DNA of 57,871 bases, taken from positions 1-57,871 of the forward strand of contig JAJTCJ010000046.1 of assembly GCA_021323165.1 (NCBI GenBank), in the 5' to 3' direction. The notes under the pieces are model-generated. The model ran no database searches, had not been told where the DNA came from, and was given only the letters and a program-made list of their open reading frames with translations. Of this stretch, positions 24,947-33,602 are shown piece after piece. The position numbers were made by a program, and so were the translations under genes. Each line of letters begins with the position of its first letter. The first letter of the stretch is position 1. The stretch comes from Bacteroidota bacterium (GTDB taxonomy: Bacteria; Bacteroidota; Bacteroidia; 2-12-FULL-35-15).

Positions 24947-25633
24947 TTATTTTCCAAACTGCTTTGTTTCTCCGATCTCAAAAAGCGTCAGAACATTTCC
25001 TGATCTGTCAAACTTTCTCACTGCCAAAGGCTTATCTATTTTTATTGGTTCGAATGTATCGTAATGCATTCCGATAATGTTTCTGCACTGGATAAATTCA
25101 GCTGCGATAATTGCATTATCTACCCCCATTGTGAAAATATCTCCGATTGGTAAAAATGCGAAATCAACATTTCTGTAATCTCCGATCAGCTTCATATCAT
25201 AAGTCAAAGCAGTATCCCCGGCATAATAAAAATTCCCTACGGTTGATTCAACAACAAATCCCATTGGATTTCCTGCATAAGTTCCGTCAGGAAAAGCACT
25301 GGAATGAATCGCGACAACGCATTTCACATTCCCGAAATCGAATTTGGTCTTTCCGCCAATGTTCATCCCCTGAGTGTTTTTAACGCCTTGTTTTTCAAGC
25401 CATTGACAAATCTCAAAGCTACTTATCACTTTAGCTCCGGTGCGTGATGCAATGTTTACTGCATCGGCAATATGATCCTCGTGTCCGTGTGTAATAAGAA
25501 TATAATCAGCTTTTACAGAATTAACATCAATAACTTTGGCTAATTCATTGGGAGTGATAAAAGGATCGAATAAAATATGCTTTCCGTTGACTTCAACTCC
25601 GAAACAAGAATGCCCGTAATATGTTATATTCAT
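24947..25633 (-). CDS. UPF0173 metal-dependent hydrolase (metallo-beta-lactamase fold)
   Basis: A 228-residue protein with the metal-binding motif ITHGHEDHIADA, an upstream YYGHSCFGVEV strand and a later YYAGDTALTYDM and GMHYDTFEPIK, all typical of the UPF0173 group. The fold binds two metal ions and hydrolyses esters or phosphoesters; the natural substrate is unknown. It lies directly upstream of parA on the same strand with about 70 bases between, but a functional link is not implied. The gene appears intact. Confidence 0.92.
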   Translation of the reverse strand: MNITYYGHSCFGVEVNGKHILFDPFITPNELAKVIDVNSVKADYILITHGHEDHIADAVNIASRTGAKVISSFEICQWLEKQGVKNTQGMNIGGKTKFDFGNVKCVVAIHSSAFPDGTYAGNPMGFVVESTVGNFYYAGDTALTYDMKLIGDYRNVDFAFLPIGDIFTMGVDNAIIAAEFIQCRNIIGMHYDTFEPIKIDKPLAVRKFDRSGNVLTLFEIGETKQFGK

Positions 25634-25681
25634 AAAATGCTTTACTTTGTGCCGGATTTCCGGTCCTGTATAAAAATAAAA

Positions 25682-25703
25682 AAGCTCCTTCTTTTCAGAG
25701 CTT
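25682..25703. terminator. Small stem-loop in the divergent spacer
   Basis: AAGCTC and GAGCTT pair around CTTCTTTTCA, preceded by a run of A. It lies between two divergent starts, so it would end a minus-strand transcript entering from the FMN reductase side or act as a leader structure. The evidence is weak. Confidence 0.3.
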
Positions 25704-25789
25704 AGGGGTATAAAATTACGATTTTAGAACAGTTTTGACCCTAAAACTTATTACGGATTTTTAAACACTTTTTTGTTAATAATATTTCA

Positions 25790-26311
25790 ATGATAACAGT
25801 TATTTCCTGCACCAATCGGGCGAACAGCAATACTCTAAAAATAGCGGAATTTTATCTGCAACTATTAGAAAAACAAGGTGTTGACTCTAAGCTGTTTTCT
25901 TTCGAAGACTTACCCCATGATATCGCCTTCAATGAAGTTTACAATAAGAGATCAGATACTTTTCAACAATTAATCAACGATTTTATTGCTCCGGCTGATA
26001 AATTTGTTCTTATTGTTCCTGAATACAATGGAAGTTTCCCTGGTATCCTGAAGGTCTTTCTGGATGCGGTTCATCCTGATACTAATCGCGGCAAGAAAGT
26101 GGCAATGATAGGAGTTTCCAGCGGGAGAGCCGGAAACCTACGTGGAATGGACCATTTAACAGGCATTCTCAACTATTTGGGCATGCACGTTCATCCGAAT
26201 AAACTTCCGGTTTCAAGTGTATTGTCTTTAATGAACGGAGAAGGCCTTATAGGAGATGAAGGAACTAAAAAAGTTCTAGAAAAGCATTCGATGGATATTG
26301 TAAATTATTGA
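25790..26311 (+). CDS. NADPH-dependent FMN reductase family protein
   Basis: A 173-residue flavodoxin-like protein. The start MITVISCTNRANSNTLKIAEFY binds the FMN phosphate, and PEYNGSFPGILKVFLDAV is the family's central signature. Relatives reduce quinones, azo dyes or chromate using NAD(P)H; the physiological electron acceptor is unknown. It stands alone on the plus strand and ends 3 bases before a convergent gene. Length is normal. Confidence 0.88.
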   Translation: MITVISCTNRANSNTLKIAEFYLQLLEKQGVDSKLFSFEDLPHDIAFNEVYNKRSDTFQQLINDFIAPADKFVLIVPEYNGSFPGILKVFLDAVHPDTNRGKKVAMIGVSSGRAGNLRGMDHLTGILNYLGMHVHPNKLPVSSVLSLMNGEGLIGDEGTKKVLEKHSMDIVNY

Positions 26312-26314
26312 TCC

Positions 26315-27598
26315 TTATTTACTTATTTTTTTTGACATTAAAATCTTATCTATTCTTAATCCATCCATATCCATTACTTCAAAAACATAATGCGAATTGA
26401 TGACTTTATCACCAATTCCAGGAATATGTTTCAATTGATCAAGAATAAACCCTGAAATGGTGGTATATTGAGAAATATTGTCGACTATCACTTCTCTCTG
26501 AAAATATTGGTTGATCTCATAAATTAATGTTTTTCCGTCTATCAGGTAAGTTCCATCGTCTCGTTTGAAAATACTTATTTCATCAGATTCATCTTCATCC
26601 GGAAGATCCCCGACAATTGCTTCAATAAGATCATGAAGAGTAACAACTCCATTTATGCTTCCCGCTTCGTCAACAACTACTCCGATGTACTGTTTTTTTA
26701 CTTTGAAAATGTTCAATATTTCAAAAGCGAGGGTATTCTGAGTTATGTATATCGGTTTATTGAGGATGTCTTCTAACGTGAAATTTTCACGGTTGTATGC
26801 TTCAAAAAAGTCTTTTGCTGTCAGTACACCTTTTATTTTATCTATTCTGCCATCACACACAATGAATTTTGAATGAACACTATCCCTCAATTTTTCATAA
26901 ATGGTTTCTATCTTCTCGTTATAATCTATCCATTCAACATCTCTTCTGGAGGTCATTAATGATCTGGCGGTCTGATCGGTAAAATAAAACAGATTTTGAT
27001 GGACCTGGCTTTCTTCCTTCTGAAGGATTCCTTGCTTGCCTGCTGTTTTGAGCATGAATAACAATTCTTCTTCGCTTATTTTTTCGCTTCCATTGTCTTT
27101 GATGCGAAGGATCTTTACGATGAGATTCGTGGAAAATGAAAGAAGCTTTACGAACGGATAGGTTGCTATCGTAAAATATTTGATAACCGGCACACATACC
27201 AGCGCGATCCCCTCAGCATTATTCATTGCGATAGACTTAGGCACCAATTCCCCAATTACGATCGAGAAATAAGTGATCCCTCCAATAACTATTACCAATG
27301 AAATATCATGAACATATGGCTGAAGAAAAGTGAATCTGGAAAGGTATCCTTCCAGATCATCTGTGAGTGCCGCGCCTCCGTAAGCACCTGATATGATCCC
27401 GATCAGGGTTATACCCACCTGCACTGATGAAAGGAAGTTTTCCGGGTTTTCAATAAGATTCAGAATTATTTTGGCCCGGCTGCTTCCTTGTGCCGCGAGT
27501 GTTTCGATTCGACTTTTCTTAACCGATACAAGCGCAATCTCTGATAAGGCAAAAAAGCCGTTGAGTAATGTAAGTATCAGAATTATCAGGATCTCCAT
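26315..27598 (-). CDS. CNNM/CorC-type transporter-associated membrane protein (DUF21 and CBS domains)
   Basis: Also labelled hemolysin-family protein. The first 190 residues form the DUF21 membrane domain with EILIILILTLLNGFFALSEIALVS and GELVPKSIAMNNAEGIA. Two CBS domains follow (MTSRRDVEWIDY and IYITQNTLAFEILNIFK), and the end is a CorC/HlyC domain (DDGTYLIDGKTLIYEINQYF). The group is implicated in magnesium or cobalt efflux. The ATG at 27598 places the first membrane helix correctly; the frame is open to 27616. It appears intact. Confidence 0.88.
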   Translation of the reverse strand: MEILIILILTLLNGFFALSEIALVSVKKSRIETLAAQGSSRAKIILNLIENPENFLSSVQVGITLIGIISGAYGGAALTDDLEGYLSRFTFLQPYVHDISLVIVIGGITYFSIVIGELVPKSIAMNNAEGIALVCVPVIKYFTIATYPFVKLLSFSTNLIVKILRIKDNGSEKISEEELLFMLKTAGKQGILQKEESQVHQNLFYFTDQTARSLMTSRRDVEWIDYNEKIETIYEKLRDSVHSKFIVCDGRIDKIKGVLTAKDFFEAYNRENFTLEDILNKPIYITQNTLAFEILNIFKVKKQYIGVVVDEAGSINGVVTLHDLIEAIVGDLPDEDESDEISIFKRDDGTYLIDGKTLIYEINQYFQREVIVDNISQYTTISGFILDQLKHIPGIGDKVINSHYVFEVMDMDGLRIDKILMSKKISK

Positions 27599-27651
27599 TA
27601 AATGAGTATTTGTCATTTTAACGAATAAAGTTTATGCCTGATTTTAAGTTT

Positions 27652-27817
27652 TACCGCGAAGTCGCAAAGGCGCGAAGAAGAGGAGTAGTAGTAGGAAAGC
27701 TTTTACCCGAGCCGTGAAGACTAAGAACTGTGTATTTCATGTGTGTGGGCAGTCAGTCTGAGCTTGTCGAAGACCTTGCATGAGCCACCCTATGTTTCGA
27801 CAGGCTCAACATGACAA
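27652..27817. repeat. GCAAAG-type repeat and REP-like pair
   Basis: ACCGCGAAGTCGCAAAGGCG near 27653 is the phased GCAAAG family. At 27751-27775 AGTCAGTCTGAGCTTGTCGA is the reverse complement of the 18399 element, and TTTCGACAGGCTCAACATGAC at 27795-27815 is a related partner. The gap 27599-28021 holds no gene, only repeats and one terminator. Confidence 0.65.
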
Positions 27818-27856
27818 TACACGGAAAGGCACCAAGACATTAGGAACAATAAAAAA

Positions 27857-27883
27857 AATCGTTCCCGGAATGCAGGAACGATT
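27857..27883 (-). terminator. Rho-independent terminator downstream of serC
   Basis: AATCGTTCC and GGAACGATT form a perfect nine-base stem. Read on the minus strand it is followed by eight T residues. It lies about 140 bases beyond the serC stop. Confidence 0.85.
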
Positions 27884-27927
27884 GATATTTAAAATGAAAT
27901 AATAACTAGCTAAGGAAGTATTCGATA

Positions 27928-28018
27928 TTCGACAAGCTCAATACAGGCTGAGCTCAGACTGACCACCCACAAAACACATGGCATACAAAAGCTTAGCGTC
28001 TTTGTGACTTTGCGGTGA
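27928..28018. repeat. REP-like repeat and GCAAAG-type repeat next to serC
   Basis: GACAAGCTCAATACAGGCTGAG and AGCTCAGACTGACCACCC belong to the dispersed family. The stretch up to 28018 (CTTAGCGTCTTTGTGACTTTG) is the phased family in its other orientation. Both lie between the serC stop and its terminator. Confidence 0.6.
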
Positions 28019-28021
28019 AAA

Positions 28022-29095
28022 TTATGCGAACTTCTTCTCAAAAGCCTGCATTACTTCAACCAGTGCATGCACGCTTTCCAAAGGAAGAGCATTGTATAAT
28101 GAAGCACGGTAACCACCAACATCTCTGTGACCGCGTAATCCGCTAAGATTAGCTTCTTTGCATAATTTGTCAAATTCAGCCTCCAGCTCAGGCTTTTCCA
28201 TAATGAAAGTTACATTCATATATGAACGATCTTCTTTTGCTGTAGTTCCTTTGAACAAGCTGTTGCGGTCTATTTCTCCATACATCGCAGCTGCTTTTTG
28301 TTCATTGATCTTTTCTATCCAAGGTATTCCACCATTGTCCTTCAGCCATTTCATTGTAAGCATGCTCACATAGATCGGAAATACAGGAGGTGTGTTATAC
28401 ATACTGTCGCCTTTGATATGTACCTGGTAATCAAGCATGGAAAGCATCTTTCTGCCTGTTTTGCCTAATCTTCTTTCGTCCACAGCAACCATTGTAGCTC
28501 CTGCAGGTCCCATATTCTTCTGTGCTCCGGCATAGATCAAAGCAAAATCATTTCCATTGACCTGACGGCTGAAAATATCACTGCTCATATCGCAGACCAA
28601 AGGAACAGAAGTCTTAGGAAAGTTTTTCATCTGTGTCCCATAGATGGTGTTGTTTGATGTAATGTGGAGGTAATCAAGGCTTGAAGGGATCTCATAACCT
28701 TTTGGGATATAAGTGAATTTTTTATCTTCAGAAGAAGCAATCACTTCAGTGTTTCCAATCATTTTTGCTTCCTTGATAGCTTTACTTGCCCAAACTCCGG
28801 TATTGATATATCCGGCTGTCCCCTCAGTACGAAGAAGGTTGTAAGGTACCATTGCAAACTGGAGGCTTGCACCGCCACCAAGAAACAATACCTTGTAATT
28901 ATCATTCAATCCCAATAATTCTTTTACCAATGATCGTGCTTCATCCATAACCTTTTCATAGTTTTTGCTTCTGTGAGAGATCTCAAGCAAAGACAGGTTT
29001 AGATTATCAAAATTAATACAGGCATCTGCGGCTTGTTTTAAAACCTCAGCAGGGAGAATACCGGGACCAGCACTGAAATTGTGGACCTTGATCAT
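28022..29095 (-). CDS. serC: Phosphoserine aminotransferase
   Basis: Converts 3-phosphohydroxypyruvate to phosphoserine in serine synthesis, and serves pyridoxine synthesis in some bacteria, using pyridoxal phosphate. The start MIKVHNFSAGPGILPAEVL is the family signature. FLGGGASLQFAM, the lysine block IYAGAQKNMGPAG (Schiff-base lysine) and the end GLRGHRDVGGYRASLYNALP are all present. About 357 residues is the normal length. The frame extends to 29152, but the ATG at 29095 fits homologues exactly. Confidence 0.95.
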   Translation of the reverse strand: MIKVHNFSAGPGILPAEVLKQAADACINFDNLNLSLLEISHRSKNYEKVMDEARSLVKELLGLNDNYKVLFLGGGASLQFAMVPYNLLRTEGTAGYINTGVWASKAIKEAKMIGNTEVIASSEDKKFTYIPKGYEIPSSLDYLHITSNNTIYGTQMKNFPKTSVPLVCDMSSDIFSRQVNGNDFALIYAGAQKNMGPAGATMVAVDERRLGKTGRKMLSMLDYQVHIKGDSMYNTPPVFPIYVSMLTMKWLKDNGGIPWIEKINEQKAAAMYGEIDRNSLFKGTTAKEDRSYMNVTFIMEKPELEAEFDKLCKEANLSGLRGHRDVGGYRASLYNALPLESVHALVEVMQAFEKKFA

Positions 29096-29225
29096 TTCTT
29101 TAGTTAACATATGTTGAATTTTTTGTTTGACATTGGAGTAGGGTGAGGACAAACATTGTAATCAGTTGATTATACTACGAAATTAAAAATAATTTGAACG
29201 TGAAATTCAAACAGCACCGGAAATA

Positions 29226-30215
29226 TTATTCGGTTTTCTTTTTTTTCGGTTTGGACCTTTTTTTCATTTCCTCTTTGTAATTGTTGCTTTTAGCTTCCGG
29301 GCCCGATCTGGTATCTGTAGGATTATTGTAAAGCTTGTCGTTTTCGTTTTTATCATTTACCGCATTGAGGTCCTTTCCATAATTCCATTTGCCTTTTTTA
29401 AAGCCGAAGCCATCGAAGCTCATATCGCTGCAATAATATTGGTACTGGCCCTCCAGAGTCGGTTTTATAGGTGCAAGATGGGCGAAAACGATAGAATCTT
29501 TTTTTGAGCTGTATTTTAAAGACATACTGCAGGTGGCTGAATATTCAAAGATCACCCTTTTAGGATATTTTTTACCATAATTGAATATATCGGCACCGAA
29601 TCGGGGAATGCCGGTGTTATCGAAGGTCAGAACATCAATGATCTTTTTCTGCGAAAATTTATCATTGCCATCCCATCCCAGCAGTGTATAATAATTTTTA
29701 GTGCGGGTTTTGGTATGAATGATCTTGTAATAACGCATCCCGTACCATTTTTTGTTGTCAGTAATGGTGTTCTCCGGATTTTTGATCTCGGAGGATCTGT
29801 CGGTTAAAGGATATAACTGAATAGTTTCAGTCTTACTTTTTTTAAAGAGCCCTTTTTTTGTTTCGGAATGTTTTGATTGAATAAAACCGAAATATTCAAA
29901 CGTGCCGTCACTTTTTTCCAGATGCCAGTGAATGATCCTGAATTTGTTATCAGGAGAACGAAGAATGCTTAAATCCTTTTTCAGGGAATCAAATTCGTAA
30001 TTCTCAAAGGAATTTGGTTCGTGCAGGATACTGTCAAACTTTTCAATAAGCAATCCGTTTTGAAGCGCCTGGTTTTCACCCGTAGAAGAATATAGTTTCT
30101 TGCAGATAGTGCTTAATTCAGATTCTTTCAATGCTATTGCAGACTTCTCGTGTCCGGATTGCGAAAATCCGATATGAATGCTGAAAGTCATTAAAATAAA
30201 AAGCAATTTTCTCAT
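29226..30215 (-). CDS. Hypothetical secreted protein of a Bacteroidota-type family
   Basis: A signal peptide ([20 protein letters not shown]) is followed by about 300 residues rich in Lys, Tyr and Phe. Notable stretches are [34 protein letters not shown] and [11 protein letters not shown], giving a repeated WY/YY beta pattern, and the C-terminus ends in a very basic tail ([12 protein letters not shown]). Similar secreted proteins of unknown function are frequent in the phylum. The ATG at 30215 overlaps the end of the ferredoxin frame by 4 bases, but that overlap probably results from loss of the ferredoxin 3' end. Confidence 0.7.
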   Translation of the reverse strand: MRKLLFILMTFSIHIGFSQSGHEKSAIALKESELSTICKKLYSSTGENQALQNGLLIEKFDSILHEPNSFENYEFDSLKKDLSILRSPDNKFRIIHWHLEKSDGTFEYFGFIQSKHSETKKGLFKKSKTETIQLYPLTDRSSEIKNPENTITDNKKWYGMRYYKIIHTKTRTKNYYTLLGWDGNDKFSQKKIIDVLTFDNTGIPRFGADIFNYGKKYPKRVIFEYSATCSMSLKYSSKKDSIVFAHLAPIKPTLEGQYQYYCSDMSFDGFGFKKGKWNYGKDLNAVNDKNENDKLYNNPTDTRSGPEAKSNNYKEEMKKRSKPKKKKTE

Positions 30216-30571
30216 GAATAACAAGCTGGACCTGATATGTAAAGGTAAGAAAATAAAAACGGAAAGCTAAATCTCCAGTTCTCATCATCAACACAGCAAT
30301 CTACAGGGCAAACAGCCGCACATTGAGGTTCGTCATGAAATCCTACACATTCAGTACATTTATCAGAAACTATATAATAAAGATCCATTGCGACAGGGGC
30401 ATGAGGAGTTTCAGCATCTGTGGTCATACCGCTTTTGGAAACAAAAGTTCCTTTTAAAGTAGTCCCATCAGCAAAACGCCATTCGTTACCACCTTCATAT
30501 ATTGCATTGTTCGGACATTCCGGTTCACAGGCGCCACAGTTAATGCACTCTTCAGTGATTTTAATTGCCAT
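30212..30571 (-). CDS. 4Fe-4S dicluster ferredoxin with displaced C-terminus
   Basis: A small cytosolic electron carrier with two [4Fe-4S] clusters: [11 protein letters not shown] near residue 9, and [21 protein letters not shown] from about residue 72. Both clusters are complete. Homologues continue after VDDEN with about 20 acidic and helical residues ending near KKEWLH. Here the frame instead runs [21 protein letters not shown], which is translation of what looks like the promoter and 5' leader of the following gene, and it overlaps that gene's start. A short deletion that removed the 3' end of this gene and the spacer is the simplest explanation, with its junction near 30270-30285. Confidence 0.85.
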   Translation of the reverse strand: MAIKITEECINCGACEPECPNNAIYEGGNEWRFADGTTLKGTFVSKSGMTTDAETPHAPVAMDLYYIVSDKCTECVGFHDEPQCAAVCPVDCCVDDENWRFSFPFLFSYLYISGPACYS

Positions 30572-30609
30572 AAGGTATTTGTTTTTATTAGTTTTGTAAA
30601 AATTCGGTG

Positions 30610-30617
30610 CAAATATA
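30610..30617 (-). promoter_or_regulatory. -7 promoter element (TAtaTTTG) of the ferredoxin gene
   Basis: On the minus strand this reads TATATTTGC, an exact match to the TAnnTTTG consensus, about 39 bases upstream of the ferredoxin ATG. The -33 region (TTCG, 20 bases further upstream) is imperfect. Confidence 0.55.
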
Positions 30618-30707
30618 AGATAAAGCCGTTAAAATACCGAATCAGACAAGGATAATTAATGAAAACAGAAGTTTTCTGACCCGGGTAAGAAGGATAAGAC
30701 CAATCTT

Positions 30708-31682
30708 TTGAATGAACATTTTTATGATGATATGGAAGAGCTTGTCCGTAATGTTCATATTCACAATCAATGGTTCTCTGAATCTAATGTAAGAAATGCT
30801 ATTGAGGCTTTATCTGTAACGCTTAATGAAGATGAACTGAACAAATTTATTGCTCCATATCTTTCAGGAATCGATAAAAAGGCGCCTATCAGGGTTGCCG
30901 TTATAATGGCAGGTAATATCCCTATGGTTGGTTTTCACGATATGCTTTGCGTATTGTTATCAGGAAATAAATTTATCGGAAAATTATCTTCTGATGATAA
31001 GCTGCTGCTGCCTTTTATAGCAAAGATCTTAAAAACGATAGCTCCGAACTTAAATGAATATATTGAATTTACTGAAGACCGACTTGGGCCGATTGATGCG
31101 GTAATAGCTACAGGTAGCAATAACTCAGCCCGCTATTTTGAATATTATTTCGGAAAGTATCCGCACATTATCAGAAAGAACCGTAATTCAGTTGCTGTGC
31201 TTACGGGTAAGGAAAGTGTTACAGAACTTAGAGCTCTGGGTGAAGATATATTTACTTATTACGGACTCGGTTGCAGAAATGTGAGTAAATTATTTGTTCC
31301 GAAAGGATATAAGTTTGATGAACTTTATGGTGCTCTGGTTGGTTTCGGAGATCTTGTTCAGAATAATAAATACATGAATAACTACGAATATAACAGGACC
31401 GTTTATCTTATGAGCAGCGACACCTCTTTGCTTGATAATAATTTTTTATTGATGAAAGAAGATGCATCTTATACTTCACCAGTTGGTGTTTTGTATTATG
31501 AATATTACAATGATATTTCAGATGTGAATGCTAAGCTAACCGAAGAGAAAGAGCAGATCCAATGTGTGGTTTCCGGAAGTAAAGAAATAAGCAATGCGTT
31601 GCCATTTGGAAAAGCACAATGTCCTGCATTATCTGATTATGCTGATGGAGTAGATACTTTGCAGTTTTTGATAAGTATTTAA
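30708..31682 (+). CDS. Acyl-CoA reductase (LuxC family) with damaged 5' end
   Basis: Reduces acyl-CoA or acyl-protein to the aldehyde. LuxC-type signatures are VAVIMAGNIPMVGFHDMLCVLL, VIATGSNNSARYFEYYFGKYPHIIRKNRNSVAVL and the catalytic cysteine block YYGLGCRNVSKLFVP. Homologues have about 25 more residues before LNEHFYDDMEEL. The frame here starts only at a TTG (30708), yet coding-like sequence continues upstream (KFSDPGKKDKTNL) to a TGA at 30660. An ATG at 30659 begins MKTEVF in another phase. The start codon and body are therefore out of frame, consistent with a short deletion in the AAGTTTTCTGA region. The 3' end overlaps the convergent kinase gene by 4 bases. Confidence 0.85.
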   Translation: MNEHFYDDMEELVRNVHIHNQWFSESNVRNAIEALSVTLNEDELNKFIAPYLSGIDKKAPIRVAVIMAGNIPMVGFHDMLCVLLSGNKFIGKLSSDDKLLLPFIAKILKTIAPNLNEYIEFTEDRLGPIDAVIATGSNNSARYFEYYFGKYPHIIRKNRNSVAVLTGKESVTELRALGEDIFTYYGLGCRNVSKLFVPKGYKFDELYGALVGFGDLVQNNKYMNNYEYNRTVYLMSSDTSLLDNNFLLMKEDASYTSPVGVLYYEYYNDISDVNAKLTEEKEQIQCVVSGSKEISNALPFGKAQCPALSDYADGVDTLQFLISI

Positions 31683-33154
31683 TCTTTGTGCTGATAAGGT
31701 AAGAATATAGTAAATTTGGTGCCTAAGCCTTTCACACTTTTCATGGTAATGATTCCTTTCAACTTTTCTATTCCGATCTTAACTATATAAAGTCCAAGTC
31801 CTGTTCCGCTTACCGAAGTGGTTCCTCTGAAATACATATCAAATATCCGGCTTTGAAGATTATCATCTATTCCAATGCCGTTATCATCAAAAATGATCTC
31901 AATGCCATTGTCTTTTTTATTGAAAATAATTTCAAGGCATGATTGTGCTTTATGGTAATCCTGATACTTAACAGCGTTTTGAATAATGTTTTGAAAAACA
32001 GAGCTTAAAATAAGCTTATTGGAGAGTATCTCGCTGTTAAGATTATTATTGACAATGAATTTTACTCTTGAGAATCCTTCATGAAATTTTAGCTGGGAAA
32101 GTACACTGCTTACAATGCTTTCAAGATCGATCTCTTCAAGATTAACGATCATATCCCGCATTGTCATACTTTGTACCAGTGAAATAAGTGTTTCATCAAG
32201 TTTTAGTGCAGAAGCCTCGACCATTTGAAAATACTTTTTCGATGTCTCATCAGTAATTTCAGTTTTACTTACGTTCATAAGCCCGATGATGGAACTTAAA
32301 GGTCCGCGAAGGTCATGTGAAGCTCTGTAAATAAAAGTTTCCAATTCTTTATTGGCCGCTTTTAATTCTTCTTCCATTCTTATTGTTTCTGTCACATCCT
32401 GAAGAATACCTATGAGTCTAACCGGCTTATTATTTTCAAAAATATATTGGCCGCTGCCATAGACATATCCTATTGAACCACCATTCCGGATTATTTTTGC
32501 TTTGTAGGAGAAGGGAGTAAAAGTTTCCCATGCATATTTGGTTCGTTTTTCAATTTCATCTTTTTGCTCAGGGCAGATGAATGAAAGATAGTTTTCAAAA
32601 GAAGGATTAATTTCATTTGGACGTAATCCCAGGATATTATAAACCTCGTTGCACCAATATACCGATCCATTTATCAGATCATGTTCCCAGTTGCCCATTT
32701 TTGCTGCAGACTGAGCTTCAGCCAGTTTTTCCAGGCTCTCACTAAGTCTTTTTTCAGTGGTTTTCTTCTCCCATTTCTCTTGCTTTTCAATTAAAGCCCT
32801 GGTGATCTTTGAGGGTAATGTAAAGATCTTATCTTTAAGAACATAATCGGTTACACCATTTCTAATCAGCTCAACTGCGTTTTCTTCGCCTATTGTTCCA
32901 GAAACAATTATGAATGGGATTTCAGGATTTAGATACTGTTTAACTTCAAATGCCTTTACGGCATCAAATGAGGGGAGAGAAAAGTCAGATAAGATAATAT
33001 CAGGAGAAAAATCTTTGATCTTTTTTTCAAAGTCTGTTTTAGTTTCAGCTGTTTCGCTTATGAATTGAAGAGCATCTTTTTTTAATGCATGTAAAATCAA
33101 TACAATGTCATCAGGATTATCTTCCAGCAATAATATTTTGATTGGTTCCGACAT
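31679..33154 (-). CDS. Hybrid sensor: N-terminal receiver, PAS, histidine kinase
   Basis: A soluble 491-residue signalling protein. Residues 1-125 are a receiver domain with the phospho-accepting Asp57 in ILSDFSLPS. A PAS domain follows (AKMGNWEHDLINGSVYWCNEVYNILG, ending GILQDVTE), then the kinase with ASHDLRGPLSSIIG (phospho-histidine), NIIQNAVKYQ, FDDNGIGIDDN and GTGLGLYIVK. No membrane segment is seen. The start codon directly follows the stop of the upstream response regulator, so the three genes 36017-31679 form one operon. A receiver in front of a kinase suggests that the protein takes phosphate from the upstream kinase. Confidence 0.9.
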   Translation of the reverse strand: MSEPIKILLLEDNPDDIVLILHALKKDALQFISETAETKTDFEKKIKDFSPDIILSDFSLPSFDAVKAFEVKQYLNPEIPFIIVSGTIGEENAVELIRNGVTDYVLKDKIFTLPSKITRALIEKQEKWEKKTTEKRLSESLEKLAEAQSAAKMGNWEHDLINGSVYWCNEVYNILGLRPNEINPSFENYLSFICPEQKDEIEKRTKYAWETFTPFSYKAKIIRNGGSIGYVYGSGQYIFENNKPVRLIGILQDVTETIRMEEELKAANKELETFIYRASHDLRGPLSSIIGLMNVSKTEITDETSKKYFQMVEASALKLDETLISLVQSMTMRDMIVNLEEIDLESIVSSVLSQLKFHEGFSRVKFIVNNNLNSEILSNKLILSSVFQNIIQNAVKYQDYHKAQSCLEIIFNKKDNGIEIIFDDNGIGIDDNLQSRIFDMYFRGTTSVSGTGLGLYIVKIGIEKLKGIITMKSVKGLGTKFTIFLPYQHKD

Positions 33155-33595
33155 TTACAAAGGCGGCTGATTAAGCAAGAGCCAATATACACCTAATTCG
33201 GAGATTGCATCCGTAAAGTTGTCGAAGCCGACCGGTTTTACTATATAACTATTGACTCCCAGCTCATAACAAACCTTTATATCAGGGTCTTCCCGAGAGG
33301 AAGTAAGTATAATTACGGGAATTGCTTTTGTGCGCTCATCCGACTTCAATGTTTTTAATACTTCAATGCCGCTGACCTTCGGCATTTTAAGATCCAGTAA
33401 AATTATCTTAGGTTGGTGATTAACATTCCTGTTCTCAAACTTACCTGTTCCAAAAACAAAATCGATGGCTTCTGCTCCATCTTTCACATGTATTACACTA
33501 TTTGAAAGGCCTTTCTTTTTAAGAGCACGAATCGCCATTTCTGCATCACTCGTATTATCCTCAACCAATAATATTTCAATCTCTTGTTTTGCCAT
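33155..33595 (-). CDS. Single-domain response regulator (Rcp1-like)
   Basis: A stand-alone 146-residue receiver with [12 protein letters not shown] (acidic pocket), Asp68 in [19 protein letters not shown] and the lysine loop [11 protein letters not shown]. There is no output domain. The small insertion between beta-2 and alpha-3 ([15 protein letters not shown]) is typical of Rcp1, the partner of phytochrome-type kinases. It sits 7 bases after the membrane kinase and immediately before the hybrid kinase, so it is the probable shuttle between them. Confidence 0.92.
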   Translation of the reverse strand: MAKQEIEILLVEDNTSDAEMAIRALKKKGLSNSVIHVKDGAEAIDFVFGTGKFENRNVNHQPKIILLDLKMPKVSGIEVLKTLKSDERTKAIPVIILTSSREDPDIKVCYELGVNSYIVKPVGFDNFTDAISELGVYWLLLNQPPL

Positions 33596-33602
33596 AACTT
33601 TA

